Source of the DNA: Archivesica marissinica
Lineage: Eukaryota; Mollusca; Bivalvia; Venerida; Vesicomyidae
Length of the DNA: 64,000 bases
NCBI GenBank assembly: GCA_014843695.1
Contig: CM026387.1
Span: forward strand, 66,570,139 to 66,634,138
Direction: 5' to 3'
Part shown: in pieces, positions 23,438-35,868 of the stretch
How the letters are laid out: every line of letters begins with the position of its first letter
How positions within the stretch are numbered: the first letter of the stretch is position 1
Made by a program: the position numbers and the translations under genes
The notes under the pieces: generated by a model
The model's database searches: none
What the model was told of the DNA's origin: nothing
Seen by the model: the letters and a program-made list of their open reading frames with translations, nothing else

Positions 23438-23899
23438 ACACAGGTCCTATAAGCAAATCCTACTCTAGTGATTAAACTGCATGACTAGAAACGACATGCT
23501 TTGCCAAACAGATAACTTGCCCACAATCACTTGCCCAAATTAAAGAGTTTGCATGCTATAGCATAGACTACTGTACTATACCCGTAGGGGCTGTGAGGAA
23601 CATCAGTCATTGCATGTTACCATGCTCCAATTAATCTTACTCGATTTGGCAACAGTCGTTTATTCGTGTGTAGTGTATTCTATCCAACTCTATATACCAG
23701 CACCTACACATGACGCAAACTTTAAAAGTGTGCCACCAAGTCTCGTGATTGTATTAGACATTTATTATGACGTCCCCGAGGCTGCAGACGACAAAGTGTT
23801 ATTTCTCTCAAATGTCAGGAGACAAACTACAACACCATTTATTACGTGTTGAAACGGCCTTTTCATGTATGTGCTATGATTTAAACAGATGGAAAGGAC
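23438..23899. other. No gene seen
   Basis: The plus frame 23610-23852 has no recognisable domain or splice support. Confidence 0.45.
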
Positions 23900-24219
23900 A
23901 CAGACGGATCTGTCGTCCAGTGATAGCACGCTGGACTGGTGATACAGGGATCACGGATTCGATCCCCCGTCTGAACCTAATAAAATTAACAGTCTTTTTC
24001 AGATGGGACATTAAATCGAGTCTTTCATATAGGACTTTAAACCGAGGTCTCGTGTCGGTGCTGTACACTGTGCACATAAAAGAACCAGAGGAGACTCTGG
24101 AATGGGTCTCTGTCTGTATTAATGCCCTATCCTCCAAAATCTATAATGACTAATCTCTTCAGGAGGCGTCGCTCATATGGGCAACCGGTAGCGACGATAA
24201 ATAAACGTAAAACACACAA
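23900..24219 (+). mobile_element. SINE-A with internal duplication
   Basis: Full length; the cagtcttt..cagatgggacattaaa segment is present twice (23990-24045), making it about 30 bases longer than the 31.0-kb copy. Confidence 0.85.
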
Positions 24220-24855
24220 GGATGAGAATATATTGAGTTGGAACTTTTGATATGATGCTAACATACTGAATTAAGTTGCAATGTTGCAGCAGCAAATGTT
24301 AAAGGCGCAAATGTGGCTAACAATGTGTGTCTAATTCCAATTCAGAATGGTGATAGAAACACAATTGAGAGACATCTGTAATTTTCTATTACCTCCCTTG
24401 GCAGATAAAGTCTATTTATTTAAAAAAAACCGATGTTGCGGTATGATATATGTGACTTTATCAAAAACGTGTTAATTAAGTGATACCATTATTTTACAAA
24501 TAAGTACTCATTGCATATACTGTGGGAGGTTGAGATATAGTAATTTATTAATCATGAGAAGCGATATTGAGATAACATTGCTAGCATGTTGTGCAAAGGA
24601 AACAACGTTAAAAACAGAGTAAAACATTACTATGACCTATCTACTTTTAGGGAGTATTCAGGGGCAGTGACTGACCGATGCGTATAACCCATTATATAGA
24701 TAGAATAGATAGATACTTTTATTGCCTCCATTTCTGAAGAGCATAACACATTGACAACACATTAAGTATGTGCATGTACAAACAGTATCATATCGCACGA
24801 ACAAGTAACATTGCTATAACATTGCTTAGTAATATGATAGTGGCTGAAAGCTGAC
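24220..24855. other. No gene seen; repeated flank shared with 29.3-29.75 kb
   Basis: The segment 24380-24700 (tattacctcccttggcagat, ggggcagtgactgaccgat) resembles 29371-29730 (tattacctccctcgtcag, ggggcaataactgaccgat), and in reverse 60415-60590. An interspersed repeat of unknown class. Confidence 0.5.
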
Positions 24856-25090
24856 ACTTTATTTATTTTACAACGATTGCGAAGCAAGTTCTAACAACTT
24901 ATATTAATCACTCTCGTTGGCGCGGATGAAAGCGTATATGTGGTAATTCGTGTGGGAGGAAACCAGAGTACCCGGAGAAAACCCACCTGTCCGATCTGGC
25001 GACCACCGTATCATTTTACTTACTTCCCGAGGATCGAACCCGGGTTACATTGATGAGAAGCGAGCGTGCTAACCACTGCGCTAATGATGC
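24856..25090 (-). mobile_element. SINE-C, full length
   Basis: From ctttatttattttacaacga to the head gctaaccactgcgctaatga; B box in reverse gaggatcgaacccgggtt. Confidence 0.85.
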
Positions 25091-25470
25091 AAGCGTCTAA
25101 TTTAAATGACTGTATTTACTGAACTATCAGCATAGAGTGCATGCATCGGAGCTATAATACATTACGATGCACAAATATTGCAGGTACAGTCATTCCACTA
25201 ATATTCAAACATCGTATACGACATTTTTGGGCACAACATATGTATGCAAACAAGCGCAAAACCCATGCGCGAAATAGCAGGTGTAGTTTGCATGATGGTA
25301 TTGTTTGTTTGTTTTTCTGGGGTTTACAACAGCATCAGTTTGGGCAATATCGCCGACGGGAAGTTTACCTTAACAACACCTTCCTGGGCAGTCTCCATCG
25401 GTTAACCAGTAATTGGTGCACCAGCCTCCGTAAGAAACTGCCAACATGTTCATATAACAGACACGGCCTG

Positions 25471-25692
25471 TGTTTAAACTTTATTTATTTTACAACGATT
25501 GCGAAGCAAGTTCTAACAACTTATATTAATCACTCTCGTTGGCGCGGGTGAAAGCGTATATGTGGTCATTCGTGTGGGAGGAAACCGAAGTACCCGGAGA
25601 AAACCCACCTGTCCGATCTGGCGACCACAGTACCATTTCATATACTTCCCGGTGCAAGGATAGAACCCGGGTTGCATTGGTGAGAAGCGAGT
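25471..25692 (-). mobile_element. SINE-C, head-truncated
   Basis: Same body, stopping at gtgagaagcgagt before the A-box end. Confidence 0.82.
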
Positions 25693-25724
25693 CTGAGTGG
25701 GGATTATGGTATGTGAGCAATGAT

Positions 25725-25960
25725 GAAGACGTGGTTAGCGCAGTGGATGCGCGTTCGCTTCAGGTGCGAAAGGTCCGGAGTTCGAGCCCCGCTGGAGCCG
25801 TTAACGATTGTGCCCTTAGGCAAGGCATTTAAATTCCACGTTGCCTCTTCTCTCTCCCTCGTGGCGATGGATTCCATCAGGAATGAGGTCTCGAGAGTGA
25901 TTAATATAAGTTGTAAGAACTTAGTTTCGCAATCGAGCTAAAATAAATTTGTATAAACTA
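25725..25960 (+). mobile_element. SINE-B, full length
   Basis: Reference copy: head gtggttagcgcagtggatgc, B box gagttcgagccccgctgg, body and gtataaacta end. Confidence 0.87.
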
Positions 25961-26321
25961 AGACGTGGTTTGGTAAAGAAATAATTTCAATTATTCTCTC
26001 ATGTCATGCATAATGACAACGTGAGGTATATAATATACATATAATTAATACGCATGAGGCAACAGTTACTAGCATTTGAATATAAGTTCCAATGAATACA
26101 TAATCATGCAGAACGGGAGCGTTCCCTTTACGACGTGTGTTCTGTACAGATACAGTGTACGATTTAAATAAATCCATACATATCTGTTCTAAAACGATAG
26201 CGACGATCATACACCGTTACCGTACCATCCGTTGTATTATGTGTGAACTAATTAAAGTATCCCAAATCGAGAGTATCATGTGATTCCACATAAGTCATGA
26301 TTTATGTGATTAATGTCTAAT

Positions 26322-27882
26322 TTAAATATACAAACATCAAATGTAAATGTACCAACATCAAATGTAAATGTACCAACATCAAATGTAAATGTACCAACAT
26401 CAAATGTAAATATACCAACATCAAATGTAAATGTACCAACATCAAATGTAAATATACAAACATCAAATGTAAATGTACCAACATCAAATGTAAATGTACC
26501 AACATCAAATGTAAATGTACCAACATCAACTATGCAATTATCAAATGCAAATGTACCAACATCACAATGTAAATGTGCAAATATCAAATGTAAATGTACA
26601 AACATCAAATGTCAATGTATCAACATCAAATGTAAATGTACCAACATCAAATGTAAATATACCCACAACAAATGTAAATGTACAAATATCAAATGTAAAT
26701 GTACCAACATCAAATGTAAATGTACCAACATCAACTATACAAATATCAAATGCAAATGTACCAACATCAAATGTAAATGTACAAATATCAAATGTAAATG
26801 TACAAACATCAAATGTAAATGTACCAACATCAAATGTAAATGTACCAACATCAAATGTAAATGTACAAATATCAAATGTAAATATACAAACATCAAATGT
26901 AAATGTATCAACATCAAATGTAAATGTACCAACATCAAATGTAAATGTACCAACATCAAATGTAAATGTACCAACATCAAATGTAAATGTATCAACATCA
27001 AATGTAAATGTACCAACATCAAATGTAAATGTACCAACATCAAATGTAAATGTACCAACATTAACTATGCAATTATCAAATGCAAATGTACCAACATCAC
27101 AATGTAAATGTACCAACATCAAATGTAAATGTACCAACATCAAATGTAAATGTACAAATATCAAATGTAAATGTACAAATATCAAATGTAAATGTATCAA
27201 CATCAAATGTAAATGTACCAACATCAAATGTAAATGTACCAACATTAACTATGCAATTATCAAATGCAAATGTACCAACATCAAATGTAAATGTACCAAC
27301 ATCAACTATACAAATATCAAATGCAAATGTACCAACATCAACTATACAAATATCAAATGCAAATGTACCAACATCAAATGTAAATGTACAAACATCAAAT
27401 GTCAATGTATCAACATCAACTATACAAATATCAAATGTAAATGTACCAGCATTAAATGTAAATGTACCAACATCAAATGTAAATGTACCAATATCAAATG
27501 TAAATGTACCAACATCAAATGTAAATGTACAAATATCAAATGTAAATGTACAAACATCAAATGTCAATGTATCAATATCAACTATACAAATATCAAATGT
27601 AAATGTACCAACATCAAATGTAAATGTACCAACATCAAATGTAAATGTACAAATATCAAATGTAAATGTACAAACATCAAATGTCAATGTATCAACATCA
27701 ACTATACAAATATCAAATGTAAATGTACCAACATCAAATGTAAATGTACCAACATCAAATGTAAATGTACAAATATCAAATGTAAATGTACAGACATCAA
27801 ATGTCAATATATCAACATCAAATGTAAATGTACCAACATCAAATGTAAATGGATCAACATCAAATGTAAATGGATCAAATTC
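26322..27882. repeat. 21-bp tandem array (AAATGTACCAACATCAAATGT)n
   Basis: About 74 units with recurring variants (accaac/acaaat/acaaac/atcaac and an inserted actatacaaatatcaaatgc unit). Mixed units form longer blocks repeated near the right end (27580-27660, 27700-27780). The period is divisible by 3 and lacks stops, giving overlapping frames on both strands (SNVNVPT, CTNIKCK, TFDVGTF). Not a gene. Confidence 0.94.
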
Positions 27883-28001
27883 TAATTGAAAGTCGATAAG
27901 TTTAATATGTAAATGTACAACTATTTAATGAGAACATACCAATTAATGTTCAATTAAGTGCTACAGCTGGATACGATTTACATTGTTGTATTTGTTTCCA
28001 G

Positions 28002-28033
28002 CCACAACTCATACGGTTATAGTATCCGAAGTG
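28002..28033 (+). other. Weak candidate exon (plus strand)
   Basis: A 32-nt stretch lies between a good acceptor (tttgtttccag) and a good donor (gtatgt). Entering in phase 1 it reads A-TTHTVIVSEV and leaves in phase 0. It would follow the signal-peptide exon across a 13-kb intron full of arrays. Short exons with such borders occur by chance. Confidence 0.18.
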
Positions 28034-28300
28034 GTATGTATTTCTCGGTAATTATGTATTCAATTCACTGCCAGTTCCGATCAATTTGAATTGTGAGATG
28101 CTATGTTTGCAAATATGTCTGTCAGTGAACTCATACGTCATAAATAACATAATAATCAACTAATAACCGTCTGTACACCAGTTCGTTATTGAAATGTGCA
28201 TTGAAGAGGTCTCAGATTTGTATCAATTTCCGAGCAATTGGTTTCCAAGTAAAAGTAGTACACGCATATTACAGAGGAAGATAGTTGGTTCTACTGTTTT

Positions 28301-28544
28301 AGTTTAAACTTTATTTATTTTACAACGATTGCGAAGCAAATTTTAACAACTTATATTAATCATTCTCGTTGGCGCGGATGAAATCGTAAGGTCATTCGTG
28401 TGGAAGGAAACCGGAGTACCCGGAGAAAACCCACATGTCCGGTCTGGCGACCACTGTACCATCTCATATACTTCCCTGTCCGATGATCGAACCCGGGTTA
28501 CATTAGTGAGAAGCGAGCGCGCTAACCACTGCGCTAATCGGACA
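28301..28544 (-). mobile_element. SINE-C, full length
   Basis: From agtttaaactttatttattt to gctaaccactgcgctaatcg; complete in both A- and B-box regions. Confidence 0.86.
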
Positions 28545-29004
28545 GCCACTGCTTGTAGATTCACCAATACAATGGTCACCCAACCTCACAACCGCTACAA
28601 TAAAGTTAACATCGCTTACTTGTTCCTGTCGGACATTGAGTGACAAAAGAAAACATCGCGTATTGTGCATTCAATATTAAGGTAGGTAAAATAATAAACA
28701 TAGATAGATAACAAAATATCCTGGTAAACTATATATGAACATGAACATGAAAACATCTCTCAAAGTTACGGTTCAAAGGAACTGTTCTAATCTAAATACA
28801 TGTAGATACATACTTATTACCAAGAACAAAACATAAGCAATAAATAGCGGGGAAACATATTACTTCGCATGAGTACTCTTCATTGGAAACATGGACAGGT
28901 TGATCCGTGTTATTTACTTTTCATTAAAAATACGTTGTATGGCGTTCCTAGGCGATGATATAGTTCTCCAGATATTAGGCACTAAAGCTAATTCTAATAT
29001 GACT

Positions 29005-29299
29005 TACAGACGGATATGTAGTCGACTGGTAACACGCTGGATTGGTACTCCAAGGATAGCAGGTTCGATCTCCCGTCTGACCATAATAACATTAACAGTC
29101 TTTCAGATGGGATGTTAAACCGAGGTCTCGTGTCGATGCTGTACACAGTGCACGTAAAAGAACCAGAGGAGACTCTGGAATGGGTCTCTGTCTCTATCAT
29201 TGCACTATCCTCCAAAAATCTAAAATGACTAATATCTTCAGGAGGCGTCGCTCATATGGGCAACCGGTAGCGACGATAAAATAAACGTAAAACACACAA
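29005..29299 (+). mobile_element. SINE-A, full length
   Basis: cagacggatatgtagtcgac head, caggttcgatctcccg B box, and aaacgtaaaacacacaa end. Confidence 0.87.
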
Positions 29300-30404
29300 T
29301 TCTAACATGACTTGATATTGTGTTCCTATAAACAAATAACACATCTACAATGAGGGACCTCGCTAGCTTTTCTATTACCTCCCTCGTCAGAAAACGTCCG
29401 ATATATCCCTAAATGCATAGCGGTCCTTTCAGTTGGAATCTTTTGTTTTTACAGTTGTTCCATAACCAGATGTTGCGTTATGATAAATGTGATTTTATCC
29501 AAATCATGTTAGTTAATTGATAAAATAAATTACAGATTTGTTACCCATTATATATACTGTATGATATATAGTAACATAATAATTATAATATGAGAAAGTG
29601 GAAGACAATTGATAGCATCTTGTGCAAATGAAACAACGATAAAAACAGAGGAAACAAATTAAGAGGACCTACATATTTTAGGCAGTATTCAGGGGCAATA
29701 ACTGACCGATATCTCTCATAAACCATGACTACAGCAAGTGTATTTTATGGCTGTTGAATTTTGCCCCCACCTTGTAAAAATCTTATTTATGAATGAAAAT
29801 CACGTGACGTAAACAAGTCGTAGTAAATTATCGGGAATTGTATACAGCGATTGTGACATGATTCGTTGTGTTAATAACCAGACATAATAGACACATAGTG
29901 TTTATAGCTGGAGGATTTTATTCAGTGCCACTGGAATAGTCAATGGATTTTATGAAGTCATCAGCCAAATAAGAGACAAGGAGACACAATAACGTTCATG
30001 TGTATTGGTTTAGAGTATTACATTGGGTCGTGTTAGAATGGAAATACTACTTGTCTTGTAGCAATTTCGTCACCATTATTGGACCAATTGTGCACTTCCT
30101 GTAAAAAACAATGTTATTGTAATAAGTGGCGGATGACTGTATAGCTAATGACTAAGTGATATCGATACCAGATTTAAACACACATGTGTTCACAACAGAA
30201 TATTAAATTGGCTGTATTATTGTCAGAATGCTTTTTTTTCTATTTGGCGGCCATCTTGGATTTTGGCGGCCATTTCCCACAACATTGGATTGTATTGGCC
30301 CGGTTTGTAACTAATTTTAAACCTTTATACATTTATCCACCACTTACAACAATTGCTTTTTACAGAAAGTGCACAATTAGTTTACGAAATTACTGGACTG
30401 CAGT
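29300..30404. other. No gene seen
   Basis: AT-rich. The left part is the flank repeat shared with 24.4-24.7 kb; the frame at 30184-30441 runs into the fold-back element and is not supported. Confidence 0.5.
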
Positions 30405-30520
30405 GGTTTATCGGCGAATTAAACACTGTTTGTCGTTCTGATGCGTAGAAATTAGTACATAAGCACCAGAACTCCAAACCGTGGTTTAATCGCCGATAAA
30501 CAACGGCAAGACAAATATTA
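30405..30520. mobile_element. Fold-back MITE-F copy
   Basis: gtggtttatcggcgaattaa is mirrored by ttaatcgccgataaac. Shares cagaactccaaacc and gacaaatatta with copies at 37.8, 38.0 and 61.6 kb. Confidence 0.65.
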
Positions 30521-30696
30521 TGTCTGTGTGCTGCGAATGGAAAAATATATGGATTGGAATACGCGTATATTTAAAAGCTTATACGAATTTCGATCCACCA
30601 ATTCGAGTCTACCTTTAGTTCTATCTTGTTTTAAAAATGATACGGGATTTTAGTTGCAACTAGTGGCAAAGTGTTATCCTTGATTTGGGTGACATC

Positions 30697-30905
30697 CGTG
30701 GTCGAGTATACTTCAAATCACGTGCCCCTCACAGCTGTAGGTTCAAATCTCACTTTGTGTGTCGAATTAATTCATGTGATTACGGTAGGTCGGTGGTTCT
30801 CATCAGGGTGGCCATAACTGCCTGCAATACTGCATGGGGGCCACGGGCTCTTCGTCCACATATAATAGCTGAAGATGCGCCAAAAAACCCAAAACAAAAC
30901 AAAAA
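30697..30905 (+). mobile_element. SINE-D, plus orientation
   Basis: gtggtcgagtatacttcaaa (A-box side), gtaggttcaaatctcac (B box), ggtcggtggttct and a ccaaaaaacccaaaacaaaac tail. It lacks part of the centre. Confidence 0.7.
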
Positions 30906-31020
30906 ACGATTATACCTGATTTTGGTTAATTAATGAAAATAATTACTTTCTCACACGCTGAAAGATTGGATCGATAATCTGACGATACGCTTAGTTGCTG
31001 CTATGGACGTCGTAATACTG

Positions 31021-31313
31021 CACAGACGGATATGTAGTCCAGTGGTAACACACTGGACTGGTAATCCAGGGATCGCAGGTTCGATCCCCCGTCTGACCCT
31101 AATAAATTTAGCAGTCTTTCAGATGGGACGTTAAACAGAGGTCTCGTGTCGGTGCTTTACACCGTGCACGTAAAGGAACCAGAGGAGACTCTGGAATGGG
31201 TCTCTGTCTGTATCATGCACTATCCTCCAAAAATCTAAAATAACTAATCTCTTCAGGAGGTGTCGCTCATATGGGCAAACGGTAGCGACGATAAATAAAC
31301 GTAACAACACACA
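31021..31313 (+). mobile_element. SINE-A, full length
   Basis: Reference copy: A box tagtccagtggtaacacac, B box caggttcgatcccccg, complete body and tail. Confidence 0.88.
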
Positions 31314-31531
31314 CGTGATACTGTAGTGGTAGCACGTCTGCTTCAGGCGCGAAAGGCTCGAAGTTCGGAGCCGTTAAGATGTTGCTTTTAGGCAAGGCAT
31401 TTAAATTCCACGTTGCCTCTTCTCTCTCCCTCGTGGCGATGGATTCCATCAGAAATGTGGTCTCGAGAGCGATTAATATACGTTATAAGAACTTGTTTCG
31501 CAATCGAGCTAAAATAAATTTGTATAAACTA
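31314..31531 (+). mobile_element. SINE-B, head partly deleted
   Basis: Directly behind SINE-A. The head ctgtagtggtagcacgtctg is unusual and the B box is cut (gaagttcggagccgttaag), so the internal promoter is probably dead. Confidence 0.78.
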
Positions 31532-31697
31532 ATTGGTGATAGGAAGCATTGGCCACGTAGGCCAAGTTTTCCATCATATGATTGAACATTGTTGCGAAAC
31601 AATGTCTGCGAAAAAATAGCAAACATACACTGAATCTGGTTAGGCTAATGAATGTTGATATGGCACTAAACTGATAGATGTGTACTTTTTAATGCAG

Positions 31698-31805
31698 GCG
31701 AACCAGCTGCAGTGTGTGAAATGCTTACGTTTCCGACGGAAACGATCAATAATTCCGTCTTGGAACTTTTGTGAAAAAAATGTATATCTGTACGTGTTTA
31801 CGTGA
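31698..31805 (+). other. Weak candidate terminal exon (plus strand)
   Basis: It follows tttttaatgcag. Entered in phase 0 (from 28033) it reads ANQLQCVKCLRFRRKRS and ends at a TGA at 31803; LxCxxC recalls the start of Ly6-type domains, but the rest does not. Entered in phase 1 (directly from 14783) it reads GEPAAVCEMLTFPTETINN with a stop at 31772. Both readings are speculative. Confidence 0.18.
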
Positions 31806-32134
31806 CGTATATATTATATATAATAAGAACTTAATGTGTATGTTTAGGTCTTGTACAAGTTGACATTCCAGGTAATAATCAGTTCTAAGCAAATATTCAA
31901 AGATAGCTACTATCACTGCTGATAGCTTGTCAGTATTTCGTGGAATGGTTGGACTACGTTTTGTAGGGTTGGAGGGATGCATTGATTTATAACCGCCCCT
32001 GGTAAATCAGAGCAACACTTCCAGAAACATATTAGTTTTCATTTTGGAGAACATTGCAAAATACAGAAGACGCTCACTTCCAGAAGTATACCTGGTTCTT
32101 TTACATGTCAGGTGTGAAGTACCGAATATTGCTT

Positions 32135-32402
32135 GTTTGTTTGTTTGTTTGTATTTGGAGAATACAGTCATATCAATAGCTTATGTCATATGGCGACACC
32201 CACGTTATTATTGGTGGAGGACGACCCCATGTGCTCATACAGTACTTCAGGCACGGACGGACACCCCCGTGTTGAACCATCGAACTTGAGCAAGCCAGGA
32301 GAATAGCTTCCTTACATGACAGATGTTGTCGCTAGTGGGATACGAACATACAACCGTGACGGGCAAGTGACTTGGAGTCAACGAACTTAACCGCGGAGGC
32401 AC
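32135..32402 (-). mobile_element. SINE-D, near full length
   Basis: gtttgtttgtatttggag tail side, tattggtggaggacgacccc, acttcaggcacggacggaca, gtgggatacgaacatacaac (B-box side), and ttaaccgcggaggcaccc (A-box side). The 22-bp satellite begins about 17 bases after it. Confidence 0.72.
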
Positions 32403-32418
32403 CCGAAACACGGAGGCC

Positions 32419-34850
32419 TGCACGAATCACTCTGCATGACACTGTAAACCACTCTGCATGACACTGTAAACCACTCTGCGTGACACTGTAAACCACTCTG
32501 TACGACAATGTAAACCACTCTGTACGACAATGTAAACCACTCTGTACGACACTGTAAACCACTCTGTACGACAATGTAAACCACTCTGTACGACAATGTA
32601 AACCACTCTGTACGACAATGTAAACCACTATGTACGACAATGTAAACCACTCTGTACGACAATGTAAACCATTCTGTACGACAATGTAAACCACTCTGTA
32701 CGACAATGTAAACCACTCTGTATGACAATGTAAACCACTCTGTACGACAATGTAAATCACTCTGTACGACAATGTAAACCACTCTGTATGACAATGTAAA
32801 CCACTCTGTACGACAATGTAAACCACTCTGCATGACACTGTAAACCACTCTGCGTGACACTGTAAACCACTCTGTACGACACTGTAAACCACTCTGTACG
32901 ACAATGTAAACCACTCTGTACGACACTGTAAACCACTCTGTACGACAATGTAAACCACTATGTACAACAATGTAAGCCACTCTGTACGACAATGTAAACC
33001 ACTCTGTACGACAATGTAAACCACTATGTACGACAATGTAAACCACTATGTACGACAATGTAAACCACTATGTACGACAATGTAAACCACTATGTACGAC
33101 AATGTAAACCACTCTGTACGACAATGTAAACCACTCTGTACGACAATGTAAACCACTCTGTATGACAATGTAAACCACTCTGTACGACAATGTAAACCAC
33201 TCTGTACGACAATGTAAATCACTCTGCATGACACTGTAAATCACTCTGCGTGACACTGTAAACCACTCTGTACGACAATGTAAACCACTCTGTACGACAC
33301 TGTAAACCACTCTGTACGACAATGTAAACCACTATGTACGACAATGTAAACCACTCTGTACGACAATGTAAACCACTCTGTACGACAATGTAAACCACTC
33401 TGTACGACAATGTAAACCACTCTGTACGACACTGTAAACCACTCTGTATGACAATGTAAACCACTCTGTACGACAATGTAAACCACTCTGTACGACAATG
33501 TAAACCATTCTGTACGACAATGTAAACCACTCTGTACGACAATGTAAACCACTCTGTACGACAATGTAAACCACTCTGTACGACAATGTAAACCACTCTG
33601 TATGACAATGTAAACCACTCTGTACGACAATGTAAACCACTCTGTACGACAATGTAAATCACTCTGCATGACACTGTAAATCACTCTGCGTGACACTGTA
33701 AACCACTCTGTACGACAATGTAACCACTCTGTACGACACTGTAAACCACTCTGTACGACAATGTAAACCACTCTGTACGACAATGTAAACCACTCTGTAC
33801 GACAATGTAAACCACTCTGTACGACAATGTAAACCACTCTGTACGACAATGTAAACCACTCTGTACGACAATGTAAACCACTCTGTACGACAATGTAAAC
33901 CACTCTGTACGACAATGTAAACAACTCTGTACGACAATGTAAACCACTCTGTACGACAATGTAAACCACTCTGTATGACAATGTAAACCACTCTGTACGA
34001 CAATGTAAATCACTCTGCATGACACTGTAAAGCACTCTGCGTGACACTGTAAACCACTCTGTACGACAATGTAAACCACTCTGTACGACACTGTAAATCA
34101 CTCTGTACGACAATGTAAATCACTCTGTACGACAATGTAAACACTCTGTACGACAATGTAAACACTCTGTACGACAATGTAAACCACTCTGTACGACAAT
34201 GTAAACCACTCTGTACGACACTGTAAACCACTCTGTAGACATGTAAACCACTCTGTACGACAATGTAACCACTCTGTACGACAATGTAAACCATATGTAC
34301 GACAATGTAACCACTCTGTACGACAATGTAAACCATCTCTTACGACAATGTAAACCACTCTGTACGACAATGTAAACCACTCTGTATGACAATGTAAACC
34401 ACTCTGTACGACAATGTAAATCACTCTGTACGACAATGTAAACCACTCTGTATGACAATGTAAACCACTCTGTACGACAATGTAAACCACTCTGTACGAC
34501 AATGTAAATCACTCTGCATGACACTGTAAATCACTCTGCGTGACACTGTAAACCACTCTGTACGACAATGTAAACCACTCTGTACGACACTGTAAACCAC
34601 TCTGTACACAATGTTAAACCACTGTACGACAATGTAAACACTATGTACGACAATGTAAACCACTCTGTACGACAATGTAAACCACTTAAATGATCTGTAC
34701 GACAATGTAAACCACTCTGTACGACAATGTAAACCACTCTGTACGACAATGTAAACCACTCTGTACGACAATGTAAACCACTCTGTACGACAATGTAAAC
34801 CACTCTGTATGACAATGTAAACCACTCTGTACGACAATGTAAATCACTCT
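32419..34850. repeat. 22-bp tandem array (CTGTACGACAATGTAAACCACT)n, left of gap
   Basis: Over 100 units. Marker units with gcatgac and gcgtgac recur near 32478, 32862, 33248, 33688, 34039 and 34538, every 350-500 bases, so multi-unit blocks were duplicated. Indels become frequent after 34130. Sequence differs from the 22-bp array at 11.5-13.1 kb. All open frames here are artefacts (period 22, three frames cycled). Confidence 0.95.
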
Positions 34851-35850
34851 NNNNNNNNNNNNNNNNNNNNNNNNNNNNNNNNNNNNNNNNNNNNNNNNNN
34901 NNNNNNNNNNNNNNNNNNNNNNNNNNNNNNNNNNNNNNNNNNNNNNNNNNNNNNNNNNNNNNNNNNNNNNNNNNNNNNNNNNNNNNNNNNNNNNNNNNNN
35001 NNNNNNNNNNNNNNNNNNNNNNNNNNNNNNNNNNNNNNNNNNNNNNNNNNNNNNNNNNNNNNNNNNNNNNNNNNNNNNNNNNNNNNNNNNNNNNNNNNNN
35101 NNNNNNNNNNNNNNNNNNNNNNNNNNNNNNNNNNNNNNNNNNNNNNNNNNNNNNNNNNNNNNNNNNNNNNNNNNNNNNNNNNNNNNNNNNNNNNNNNNNN
35201 NNNNNNNNNNNNNNNNNNNNNNNNNNNNNNNNNNNNNNNNNNNNNNNNNNNNNNNNNNNNNNNNNNNNNNNNNNNNNNNNNNNNNNNNNNNNNNNNNNNN
35301 NNNNNNNNNNNNNNNNNNNNNNNNNNNNNNNNNNNNNNNNNNNNNNNNNNNNNNNNNNNNNNNNNNNNNNNNNNNNNNNNNNNNNNNNNNNNNNNNNNNN
35401 NNNNNNNNNNNNNNNNNNNNNNNNNNNNNNNNNNNNNNNNNNNNNNNNNNNNNNNNNNNNNNNNNNNNNNNNNNNNNNNNNNNNNNNNNNNNNNNNNNNN
35501 NNNNNNNNNNNNNNNNNNNNNNNNNNNNNNNNNNNNNNNNNNNNNNNNNNNNNNNNNNNNNNNNNNNNNNNNNNNNNNNNNNNNNNNNNNNNNNNNNNNN
35601 NNNNNNNNNNNNNNNNNNNNNNNNNNNNNNNNNNNNNNNNNNNNNNNNNNNNNNNNNNNNNNNNNNNNNNNNNNNNNNNNNNNNNNNNNNNNNNNNNNNN
35701 NNNNNNNNNNNNNNNNNNNNNNNNNNNNNNNNNNNNNNNNNNNNNNNNNNNNNNNNNNNNNNNNNNNNNNNNNNNNNNNNNNNNNNNNNNNNNNNNNNNN
35801 NNNNNNNNNNNNNNNNNNNNNNNNNNNNNNNNNNNNNNNNNNNNNNNNNN
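34851..35850. other. Assembly gap, exactly 1000 N
   Basis: A round 1000-base run of N, a conventional placeholder for unknown length. The left side is satellite, the right side is a gcgt microsatellite (35851-35868) with no satellite, so the true array end is inside the gap. Confidence 0.98.
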
Positions 35851-35868
35851 GCGTGCGTGCGTGCGTGC

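Noticed and set aside
22254..23475. Large poly-Ser/His/Gln and poly-Ala/Asp/Leu frames
   Set aside because: GCT/GAT trinucleotide array; overlapping frames on both strands with no unique flanking coding sequence.
26276..27889. Frames up to 456 codons (SNVNVPT / CTNIKCK)
   Set aside because: 21-bp array open in several frames on both strands.
34851..35850. Possible coding sequence across the N run
   Set aside because: The bases are unknown; nothing can be read there.
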